A stretch of DNA of 46,702 nt from Oxalobacteraceae bacterium UBA6018 (GTDB lineage: Bacteria; Pseudomonadota; Gammaproteobacteria; Burkholderiales; Burkholderiaceae_D), in assembly GCA_002428015.1 (NCBI GenBank), contig DIZW01000127.1, positions 1-46,702 on the forward strand, in the 5' to 3' direction. The notes beneath the pieces are model-generated. The model saw only the letters and a program-made list of their open reading frames with translations. It was not told where the DNA came from and did not search any database. The stretch's first letter is position 1; the number at the start of each line of letters is the position of its first letter. Of the stretch, positions 40,333 to 46,702 are shown in pieces. The position numbers and the translations under genes are program-made.

Positions 40333-41172
40333 TCATTTAAGCCGGACTTTAGCCTCGACCGGGAAGTGATCGGATGGGTAAAGTCCGTCGTACATCGTCT
40401 TGACGATGGCATGGCTGAGCACATCGACGTGGTCGTTGACGAAGACGAAGTCGATCTTGTTGCCCGGTTCGATGGCGGTACCAAAACCCTGGAAGCTCAT
40501 GTCGCCGCCTTGGGCCGGGCTGAGGGACACCTGCTCGGCATCGTGCAGGCTGGTCGCGATGATGGAATACGCCGGGAAGGTCTTGGTGTAGTTGAAGTCG
40601 CCGGTAACGATGACAGGAATCTTGCCTGCGAACGAGGCGGCCAGCTTCACGAGCATCCGCGTACTTTCCGTTTGCGCGACCCGGCCGCGATGGTCGAAGT
40701 GGGTATTCAACATCACCAGCACTTGCCCCGACAGCCTGTCCTTCAGCTTGGCCATGGTTACCGTGCGCTTCAACGCCGCGTCCCAGCCCACGCTGACCGT
40801 TTCCGGCGTCGGCGACAGCCAATAGGTCGCCTCTTCAATCAGCTCGAAACGCGCCTTGCGATAAAAGATCGCTGTCGCCTCGCCCTGCTCCTTGCCATCG
40901 TCGCGGCCGACCGCGATCGCGCCGTATTCATCCAGCGCCGCCTTCAAGTCGCGCACCTGGAACAGCTCCGCCTCTTGCAGGCCGATCAGGTCCGGGTGGT
41001 CGTGTCGTATCAGGTCTTCGACCAGCAACTGGCGTCGGCTCCAGTGGTTGACGTCGGTCGTCTTCTCGCAGGAACCGCAGCGGATATTGAAGGTCATGAC
41101 TCCAACGTCGTTCGTGTCCGCATGCGCGTTAAGGACCACACTGGCGAGTAAGGTGAGTAGCAGTTTTTTCAT
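40333..41172 (-). CDS. Secreted endonuclease/exonuclease/phosphatase-fold hydrolase
   Basis: A 279-residue exported protein of the EEP superfamily. A signal peptide (MKKLLLTLLASVVLNAHA) is followed by the motifs TFNIRCGS, IGLQEAE, NTHFDHRG, TGDFNYT, KIDFVFV and PSDHFPVEA. These provide the Mg-binding Glu, Asp and His residues. Secreted members act as nucleases, sphingomyelinase-like enzymes or inositol phosphatases; the substrate is unassigned. Start at 41172 chosen for the signal peptide. It follows the GH31 gene by 26 bp and is probably expressed with it. Base composition looks less GC-biased than the neighbouring sdh genes. Confidence 0.88.
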   Translation of the reverse strand: MKKLLLTLLASVVLNAHADTNDVGVMTFNIRCGSCEKTTDVNHWSRRQLLVEDLIRHDHPDLIGLQEAELFQVRDLKAALDEYGAIAVGRDDGKEQGEATAIFYRKARFELIEEATYWLSPTPETVSVGWDAALKRTVTMAKLKDRLSGQVLVMLNTHFDHRGRVAQTESTRMLVKLAASFAGKIPVIVTGDFNYTKTFPAYSIIATSLHDAEQVSLSPAQGGDMSFQGFGTAIEPGNKIDFVFVNDHVDVLSHAIVKTMYDGLYPSDHFPVEAKVRLK

Positions 41173-41198
41173 GGTGTGTCCGGTGAAGAGAATGGAAC

Positions 41199-43616
41199 TT
41201 AATGGGGGCAAGCGCTGATGACGGTGTCGGCACGAATATCGGCCGCCGGCACATCGATCACGGTGACCTGGGCGTTGGCGCCGGCCTTCGCCTGAACGGG
41301 CGCGCCGTTGACCGTAAAGCAGGTCCCTGCGGCCGCTCCGTGCAGCCTGACCTGGTAGGCCCGCTGGCTGGGCGCGCCCGCATAACTGCCCTGGGCGCCC
41401 AGAATGTGCAACTGCGTTCCGGCGTCGCGATAGCTTATGCGCGTCGTCATCATCGCATTTTTCTTGCGGAACGCTTCCGTCTTGTCGTCGTCCTCGACTA
41501 GGTCGGCTTGACCGTCCGCGCCGCGGTAGATATCGAGCATCAACAAGGTCTTGTCTTGAAACGCCGTGCTGAGCGCGAATTTGTATTTTGGAATAACTGC
41601 GCCCGCCTTCACGAAAATGGCGATCTCATTGGCGTCCGGTTTGAGGGCGAGGACCTTGCCTCCCTCAATCAGCTCACCGGGCTGCCAATAGTTTTGCCAC
41701 TTACCCGGCGGCAGCCAAACGTCCTGGCGCTGGTCGGCGCTGGTGAAGGGCGCCACCAGCAGGTCCGGCCCCCACATGTATTGCAGATCATATTGCCATG
41801 CTTCCTTGTTCTCCGGATATTCGAGCAACATGGCGCGCGCCATCGGCAGGCCGGAGCTGGCCGCTTCGTGGGCCGCGGAATACAGGTAAGGCATCAGCTC
41901 GTAGCGCTGCTGGGTGAAGGTGTGGGCGACCTGCTGCTCCTCGGCGCTGCGGTCCAGCGGCCAGCGCGAAGGACCGGCGCCATGCGGCTTCCAAATCGGC
42001 GCGAAGGCACCGAAGGCCATCGCCCATTTTTCGTACACCTGAGCGTCCGGGCCGGTGTTGGTCGCCCAGTCGTAAAAGCCGCCTGCGTCATGGCCCCAGA
42101 ACGGAAAGCCGGACAAGCCTGCCAGTTGCATGCCGCGAATCTGCAATTTCATTTCGTCGAAATTGGGCTTGATGTCGCCGCTCCACAGCGTGGCGTAGCG
42201 CTGCGCTCCCGCGGTCATGCCGCGCACCCACACGTAAGGCCGCTTCTCGATATCGGACTTGTCCCAGCCCTGCTGCACCAGCGATTTAGCGATGAGCATG
42301 AACCAGTCGTTGCGCATTTCCGCCGAACTCAAGCCGTTGGACAGGATCATTTTCTCGGGCGCGACGCCCATTTCATCGAACTCGTCGATCCACATCGCGT
42401 CGCCCGGATACTTGAGGGCCGGGCTGAACGATTTGTTATAGAAGATGTTCCAGAACCAGGCGCGAAATGCCGGATTGGTCAAGTCTGGCGCGCTGTCCTT
42501 GAAGTCAATGCCGCCGGGGTCGGGCAGGTTGAAGCCCGCCTGCCAGCCATCGGAGTAGCGCGCGATGCAGCGATTGAAATCGAGGGTCGTTACCAAGCCC
42601 TGCGCCGTGAGCCAGGCCGCGTATTCCGCGGGATCGGGATAACGCCCCTTGTCCCAGTCGAAATACGATTCGCAGCGCTGTCCGCCGCCTGCACGCCAGC
42701 GGTTATCGTTGACGACATGGTCGAGCGGGAACCCGGCGGCGCGGTGGGCGGCGATCTTTTCCTTCCACCAGTGTTCATCCGACGGCGTGGCCGTGGTGTG
42801 GTCGTGGCTCTTGTCCGACAGCGCCAGACCGAACATGGCCTTCGATGGCAGCCGCGGCTTGCCGGTCAGCTCGATGTAGTGCTTCAACACCGCCTTGGGC
42901 GCGCCGCCGGCGATGAAGAAATAATCCATGCGCCCATCGAATCCCAGCGTGTCGATGCCAAATTCGAAGCGGCCATCCTTGCCGAAGTTGAAGAAGTTCT
43001 TGAACGTGCTGTTCATGAACACGCCATAGCCTTTGCTGGAAATGAAGAACGGCACCAGCAACGGCGCCTGGTCGGCGTGCTCGGGGCCATAATTGCGGCT
43101 CAAGGCCTGGCCCTTCAGGTCGACCGATTGCGAGCGCCCAAAATAGCTGTGCCCCATCCCGGTGAAGTGTTCGTTACGGTCGAAGGCGAAGCGGCGGACG
43201 ATGCGGCTGCCACTCCATACGGGCGCCGCCTTTTCCTGCAATATCGGTTTGCTGACACCGTTGGCCAGGAAGCTGGCCGCCAGGGTCTTCTTGTTGATCA
43301 CCACGGCCACGCCGTCGCCGCCGGCCATGCGCAGCGTCAGGGTGGACGGGTTGTCGCTGGCCGAGAAAGCGCCGCCCATGTCGTGCGACTCGACCATTTC
43401 GTAACGGCCATCGTCAAAGAATGCCTCGCCGCGGCGCGCCAGTTGCAGGCGCACGATCGACGCGCCGTACGGTGTGACGCGCAATGTCTCGCCGTGCGGT
43501 CCCCGGACCAGGACACTGCGTCCCTCGATGCTGTAGGCGCTCGCCAATGCTGGTGCTGTTACAACCACGGCTAGGGCAAGCAGGGCTACCCGACCGACAA
43601 CTTTCTGGATGCTCAT
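41199..43616 (-). CDS. Exported glycoside hydrolase family 31
   Basis: An 805-residue secreted GH31 enzyme: a signal peptide (about 26 residues), an N-terminal beta-sandwich, the TIM barrel (about 250-600) and a DUF5110-type C-terminal region. The nucleophile Asp is in DAMWIDEFDEMG, the acid/base Asp in FPFWGHDAGGF, and RPYVWVRG is a further family motif. GH31 covers alpha-glucosidases, alpha-xylosidases and sulfoquinovosidases; the exact specificity is not clear from the visible residues, but an alpha-xylosidase-like role is possible. AAGGA precedes the ATG at 43616. A LacI-type operator-like sequence lies 72 bp upstream. The EEP hydrolase is the second gene. Confidence 0.9.
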   Translation of the reverse strand: MSIQKVVGRVALLALAVVVTAPALASAYSIEGRSVLVRGPHGETLRVTPYGASIVRLQLARRGEAFFDDGRYEMVESHDMGGAFSASDNPSTLTLRMAGGDGVAVVINKKTLAASFLANGVSKPILQEKAAPVWSGSRIVRRFAFDRNEHFTGMGHSYFGRSQSVDLKGQALSRNYGPEHADQAPLLVPFFISSKGYGVFMNSTFKNFFNFGKDGRFEFGIDTLGFDGRMDYFFIAGGAPKAVLKHYIELTGKPRLPSKAMFGLALSDKSHDHTTATPSDEHWWKEKIAAHRAAGFPLDHVVNDNRWRAGGGQRCESYFDWDKGRYPDPAEYAAWLTAQGLVTTLDFNRCIARYSDGWQAGFNLPDPGGIDFKDSAPDLTNPAFRAWFWNIFYNKSFSPALKYPGDAMWIDEFDEMGVAPEKMILSNGLSSAEMRNDWFMLIAKSLVQQGWDKSDIEKRPYVWVRGMTAGAQRYATLWSGDIKPNFDEMKLQIRGMQLAGLSGFPFWGHDAGGFYDWATNTGPDAQVYEKWAMAFGAFAPIWKPHGAGPSRWPLDRSAEEQQVAHTFTQQRYELMPYLYSAAHEAASSGLPMARAMLLEYPENKEAWQYDLQYMWGPDLLVAPFTSADQRQDVWLPPGKWQNYWQPGELIEGGKVLALKPDANEIAIFVKAGAVIPKYKFALSTAFQDKTLLMLDIYRGADGQADLVEDDDKTEAFRKKNAMMTTRISYRDAGTQLHILGAQGSYAGAPSQRAYQVRLHGAAAGTCFTVNGAPVQAKAGANAQVTVIDVPAADIRADTVISACPH

Positions 43617-43687
43617 CTGGATTCCTTCAATGGCGAGATGTTTGGCGGCGCCGGAGCAAGGCACGGCAAGCCACGGATCGGCAGCAA

Positions 43688-43701
43688 AGGTACCGCTACC
43701 A
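43688..43701 (-). promoter_or_regulatory. Possible LacI-family operator upstream of GH31
   Basis: AGGTACCGCTACCA differs at two of fourteen positions from TGGTAGCGCTACCA, the kind of CG-centred dyad bound by LacI-family sugar regulators. It is also close to the Xanthomonas xyl-box TGGTAGCGCTAACA. It lies 72 bp upstream of the GH31 start. No LacI gene is in the window. Confidence 0.4.
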
Positions 43702-43920
43702 CATCCAAATCTTACCGCCGTGTTTTGCAGGCGTCAATTTATTTAGTAGTTTTCTTACACTCTCCACCTTCGACATTGAGTAATTGACGCTAGCCCTACA
43801 TCAGACGATTTCTGAGTTATCGCGCTGATAGTGGTAGCAAACCTACACATCATGTCACAAAACCCAATGCCGTCCTGCCTTCTACTGATCAAAAGTGCAC
43901 AGCCCCTAAAACACTCAAGC

Positions 43921-43950
43921 TAGACGACCGGTCTAATTGAGGCGTATGAT
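43921..43950 (+). promoter_or_regulatory. TetR operator overlapping the promoter of its own gene
   Basis: TAGAC-GACCG-GTCTA (43921-43935) is a dyad with a five-base centre. TAGACG doubles as a -35 (four of six) and TATGAT (43945-43950) is the -10 with 18-bp spacing. The predicted start coincides with the ATG at 43957. The extended 18-mer recurs with two changes upstream of yqhD. Confidence 0.75.
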
Positions 43951-43956
43951 AAGCAC

Positions 43957-44565
43957 ATGAGCACAGAACACCACAGCGTCCGTCAGCATATTCTCGACAC
44001 CGGCAAGGTCATCATCACCGGCAAGGGGTTTGCAGGCGTCGGCCTGAACGAGATCTTGACGGCGGCCGGCGTGCCCAAAGGGTCCTTCTACCACTACTTC
44101 AAGTCCAAGGAACTTTTCGGCGAAGCGCTGCTCGCGGACTATGTGAGCAAGTATCTCGAGGAAATGGACGCGATGCTGACCCGGCCTGGCCAGAGCGCGG
44201 CCCGCTCGCTGATGGATTACTGGGCCAGCTGGACCGCGGACACCGACGGCGGCTGCGACTGCCGCTGCCTGGTCGTCAAGCTGGGCAGCGAAGTGTCGGA
44301 CATGTCGGAACCGATGCGCCTGGCCCTGCGCAAGGGCACCGACCAGATCGTCGCGCGCCTGGCGACGAGCATCACGCAGGCGCTGGCGGACGGCTCCCTG
44401 CACGGCGTCGCCGATGCCCAGCGCACCGCCCTGACGCTCTACCAGATGTGGCTGGGCGCGGCCATGCTGACCAAATTGAGGCGGGAGCCGAGCGCCTTGC
44501 ACGGCGCCTGGGAAGCAACGCTGGCCCTGCTTGGCTTACCGTCCGGCGAGGCGAGCGGGCGCTAA
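43957..44565 (+). CDS. NemR-like TetR family regulator
   Basis: A 202-residue TetR repressor resembling E. coli NemR along its length. The helix-turn-helix contains LTAAGVPKGSFYHYFKSKELFG. The sensing region is CDCRCLVVKLGSEVSDMSEPMRLALRKG, and the C-terminal helix LYQMWLGAAMLTKLRR holds the Lys equivalent to NemR Lys175. NemR senses reactive chlorine and electrophiles through Cys106, which aligns with Cys104 here; this protein adds Cys100 and Cys102, making Cys-x-Cys-x-Cys. It lies immediately upstream of yqhD and a DJ-1-like gene, both aldehyde-stress functions, and the operator is repeated before yqhD. No ribosome site is visible; the message may be leaderless. Confidence 0.88.
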   Translation: MSTEHHSVRQHILDTGKVIITGKGFAGVGLNEILTAAGVPKGSFYHYFKSKELFGEALLADYVSKYLEEMDAMLTRPGQSAARSLMDYWASWTADTDGGCDCRCLVVKLGSEVSDMSEPMRLALRKGTDQIVARLATSITQALADGSLHGVADAQRTALTLYQMWLGAAMLTKLRREPSALHGAWEATLALLGLPSGEASGR

Positions 44566-44612
44566 ACACTGTCACGCCCATCGCAGCGCTGGCAACGATA
44601 CCCGCGCATTTT

Positions 44613-44642
44613 TTCACCGATCCCAAGACGACCAGTCTAATT
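44613..44642 (+). promoter_or_regulatory. Second TetR operator and yqhD promoter
   Basis: AAGACGACCAGTCTAATT (44625-44642) matches sixteen of eighteen bases of the operator before the TetR gene. It overlaps the -10 TCTAAT (44636-44641), with TTCACC (44613-44618) as -35 at 17-bp spacing. Binding there would block the promoter. Confidence 0.75.
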
Positions 44643-44656
44643 TACACAAGGAACTC

Positions 44657-45814
44657 ATGAAAAACTTCACTTTCCACAACCCCACCAAGATCATCTTCGG
44701 CAAGGACACCGTGGCCCAGTTGGCCAAACTGGTGCCGCAAGACGCCCGCGTTCTGATCCTGTTCGGCGGCGCCAGCGCCGAGAAGAACGGTACCCTGGCT
44801 GAAGTACGCACTGCCCTGGGCGGACGCGCGGTGCAAGAATTCGGCGGCATCGAGCCCAATCCAAGCTACGAGACCCTGATGGGTGCGGTGGCGCTGGCGC
44901 GCCGTGAAAAATCCGACTTCCTGCTGGCGGTCGGGGGCGGCTCGGTCATCGACGGCACCAAGTTCGTGGCCGCCGCCATCCCCTACGACGGCGAACCCTG
45001 GGACATCGCCCGCAGCGGCGGCGCCAAGGTGCGTAGCGCCCTGCCCTTCGGCGCGGTGCTGACCTTGCCTGCGACCGGCTCGGAGATGAACAACGGCGCG
45101 GTCGTCACCTACAAGGCCACCCACGACAAGCTGCCATTTCGCAGCCCGCTCCTGTTCCCGCGATTCTCGGTGCTGGACCCAACCAAGACCTTCACGCTGC
45201 CGGTCAAGCAGGTCGCCAACGGCGTGGTCGACGCCTTCGTGCACACGGTGGAACAGTACCTGACCTACCCGGTCCAGGCGCTGGCCCAGGACCGCTTCGC
45301 CGAAGGCCTGCTGCAGACGCTGGTCGAGATCGCCCCACAAACGCTGGCCGCGCCGGACGACTACGACACCCGCGCCAACCTGATGTGGACCGCCACCCTG
45401 GCCCTGAACGGGCTGATCGGCGCGGGCGTGCCGCAAGACTGGGCCACGCACATGATCGGCCACGAGCTCACCGCCCTGTACGACATCGACCACGCGCGCA
45501 CCCTCGCCCTGGTGCTGCCGTCGCTATTGAACGTACAACGCGGGCCGAAACGTGCCAAGCTGCTGCAGTACGGCGAACGCGTGTGGGGCATCCGCGAGGG
45601 CAGCGAGGACGAGCGCATCGACGCCGCCATCGCCAGCACCCGCGCGTTCTTCGAGGGCCTCGGCATTCCGACCCGCCTGTCGGCCTACGGCTTGGGCCAG
45701 GAAGCCGTCGACGCCGTTTTGGAGCAACTGGGCAAGCACAGCTTGACCAGTCTTGGCGAACATGGCGACATCGATCTGGCAACGAGCCGCCGCATTCTCG
45801 CGGGGGCGCTGTAG
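44657..45814 (+). CDS. yqhD: Iron-containing NADPH-dependent aldehyde reductase YqhD
   Basis: A 385-residue group III alcohol dehydrogenase very similar to E. coli YqhD over its whole length. It has the cofactor motif GGGS (93-96) and EFGGIEPNPSYETLM, and metal ligands Asp192, His196, His265 and His279 match YqhD Asp194, His198, His267 and His281. YqhD reduces short aldehydes such as methylglyoxal, acrolein and lipid-peroxidation products with NADPH. AAGGA stands before the ATG. A TetR operator overlaps its promoter. It is followed 57 bp later by the DJ-1-like gene, probably on the same transcript. Confidence 0.95.
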   Translation: MKNFTFHNPTKIIFGKDTVAQLAKLVPQDARVLILFGGASAEKNGTLAEVRTALGGRAVQEFGGIEPNPSYETLMGAVALARREKSDFLLAVGGGSVIDGTKFVAAAIPYDGEPWDIARSGGAKVRSALPFGAVLTLPATGSEMNNGAVVTYKATHDKLPFRSPLLFPRFSVLDPTKTFTLPVKQVANGVVDAFVHTVEQYLTYPVQALAQDRFAEGLLQTLVEIAPQTLAAPDDYDTRANLMWTATLALNGLIGAGVPQDWATHMIGHELTALYDIDHARTLALVLPSLLNVQRGPKRAKLLQYGERVWGIREGSEDERIDAAIASTRAFFEGLGIPTRLSAYGLGQEAVDAVLEQLGKHSLTSLGEHGDIDLATSRRILAGAL

Positions 45815-45871
45815 GAAAGCTGTCATACCCGCATTGGAATTTTTCCAACCCGACTCAACAAGGAAGCTGAT

Positions 45872-46552
45872 ATGAACATCCTGATGGTAATGACCTCGCA
45901 CGACCAACTTGGCGACACCGGCAAGAAAACCGGTCTCTGGCTGGAAGAATTCGCCGCGCCCTACTACACCTTCAAGCAAGCCGGTGCGCAGCTGACGCTG
46001 GCCTCGCCACTGGGCGGCCAGCCGCCCCTCGATCCGAAGAGCGACGCGCCGGATTCGCAAACGGAATCGACCAAGCGCTTCAAGGCCGATCCGCAGGCGC
46101 AGGCCGCGCTGGCCGCCACCGTCAAGCTGGCCGACGTGAAGGCGGGCGACTTCGACGCGGTGTTCTATCCGGGTGGCCACGGCCCGCTGTGGGATCTGGC
46201 CGAAGACCAGGCGTCGATTTCATTGATCGAAACCATGATCGCCGCCGGCAAGCCGGTCGCCGCCGTGTGCCACGCGCCGGGCGTCCTGCGTCGCGTGAAA
46301 GGCGCCGACGGCGAGCCTCTGGTCAACGGCAAGAAAGTGACCGGGTTCACCAACACCGAGGAAGACGCGGTCGGCCTGACCAAGATCGTCCCGTTTCTGG
46401 TGGAAGACATGCTCAAGGAAAACGGCGGGATCTATTCGAAGCTGGGCGACTGGCAACCGTATGCGATTACCGACGGCTTGCTGATCACCGGCCAGAATCC
46501 GGCCTCGTCCGAAGTGGCGGCGCAGGCGCTGCTCAAGCTGCTAGTGTCCTGA
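45872..46552 (+). CDS. DJ-1/PfpI family protein (Hsp31-like, possible glyoxalase III)
   Basis: A 226-residue class I glutamine amidotransferase-like protein. The nucleophile elbow is AAVCHAPGVLR with Cys133-His134, preceded by AVFYPGGHGPLWDL. The Glu pair near residues 25-26 (LWLEEFAAPYY) fits the Glu that lowers the Cys pKa in the family. Relatives act as glutathione-independent glyoxalases or deglycases against methylglyoxal, which fits the neighbouring aldehyde reductase and electrophile-sensing repressor. AAGGA precedes the ATG. The last codons (Val-Ser-stop) lie inside the terminal repeat of the following element, so the natural C-terminus may have been replaced. Confidence 0.9.
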   Translation: MNILMVMTSHDQLGDTGKKTGLWLEEFAAPYYTFKQAGAQLTLASPLGGQPPLDPKSDAPDSQTESTKRFKADPQAQAALAATVKLADVKAGDFDAVFYPGGHGPLWDLAEDQASISLIETMIAAGKPVAAVCHAPGVLRRVKGADGEPLVNGKKVTGFTNTEEDAVGLTKIVPFLVEDMLKENGGIYSKLGDWQPYAITDGLLITGQNPASSEVAAQALLKLLVS

Positions 46553-46702
46553 GTTGCTAGTTCGTTGAATAATAAATGTGGCGAAATCGCCCTGAGACAA
46601 GGAGCAAAGCACAGCAAGGCCGAGGCCTTGCGAGCATTTGCGACGCAGTATCAGGACGATTTATCGCCATATTTTTTCAACGAATCTGCAACTCAGGACA
46701 CT
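46543..46702. mobile_element. MITE-like inverted-repeat element (right end at or beyond window edge)
   Basis: AGTGTCCTGAGTTGC (46543-46557) is the exact reverse complement of the last 15 bases of the window (46688-46702). Inside, TTCGTTGAATAATAAATG and TTCAACGAA with its AT-rich neighbour pair imperfectly, then GGCGAAATCG with CGATTTATCGCC. The centre is the perfect stem GCAAGGCC/GGCCTTGC around GA. No protein is encoded. The left arm contains the stop codon of the DJ-1-like gene (46550-46552). The element may extend beyond the window, so a target duplication cannot be checked. Confidence 0.7.

Larger units (their letters stand above)
43617..43956. other. 340-bp divergent control region (GH31 / TetR), AT-rich
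   Basis: No gene seen. It is visibly richer in A and T than its surroundings. It holds a LacI-type operator-like sequence near the GH31 side (43688-43701), a related half-site GTGGTAGC at 43831-43838 that is the inverted repeat of 43695-43702, and the TetR operator and promoter at 43921-43950. Confidence 0.6.

Overview
The window is high-GC and densely coded and looks chromosomal. It most resembles a betaproteobacterium of the Burkholderiales, probably an Oxalobacteraceae member such as Massilia or a relative. This rests on gene content: a PF10136 'site-specific recombinase' membrane protein, many SlyB/BON/OmpA-type envelope lipoproteins, a YqjD/YqjE operon, a Burkholderiales-type porin, and LexA boxes of the CTGT-N8-ACAG type. 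I see no rRNA, tRNA, CRISPR array, prophage or complete insertion sequence. The window opens inside an OmpA-domain gene and ends inside an inverted-repeat element.

Layout. 1-4.3 kb: OmpA-domain tail, a YihY-family membrane protein, a MITE-like hairpin element inserted at the start codon of an MFS transporter, and an AI-2E transporter. 4.3-28.4 kb: an envelope and stress region with BON lipoproteins, glycine-zipper lipoproteins, DUF4398 and OmpA lipoproteins, AsmA, a YqjD/E/K-like operon, a ferritin-like protein, a patatin phospholipase, a GH8 xylanase-like enzyme, a Crp/Fnr regulator, an M16 protease, an aminotransferase, and a PF10136 protein coupled to a phospholipase-D lipoprotein. 28.4-31.2 kb: a phosphoesterase, lipid kinase and PAP2 phosphatase set on the minus strand, opposite a small gene behind two LexA boxes. 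31.2-36.3 kb: a Tat-exported dienelactone hydrolase, a shortened porin, and a divergent LysR/MBL pair. 36.4-40.3 kb: sdhC-sdhD-sdhB without sdhA, followed by a quinol-type nitric oxide reductase. 40.3-43.6 kb: a secreted EEP-fold hydrolase and a GH31 glycosidase. 43.9-46.7 kb: a NemR-like TetR regulator, YqhD aldehyde reductase and a DJ-1/PfpI protein, closed by a second hairpin element.

The main unexplained signal is regulatory. Eight intergenic copies of a 14-bp palindrome, GTNCG-N4-CGNAC, stand in front of eight envelope or stress transcription units between 5.4 and 24.9 kb. Each has a -10-like hexamer about 29.5 bp from its centre, which places the palindrome near -41.5. That is class II activator geometry, with the same 5-N4-5 half-site spacing as Fnr-type boxes. 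One copy lies in the divergent region beside the Crp/Fnr gene, which makes that protein the natural candidate regulator.

Other notable points are a double LexA box before an unrecognised 70-aa protein, a duplicated TetR operator defining an electrophile-detoxification module, the sdhCDB-norZ arrangement without sdhA, and two MITE-like elements that appear to supply a ribosome-binding region to one gene and a stop codon to another. All calls come from reading the sequence by eye; no database search was run.
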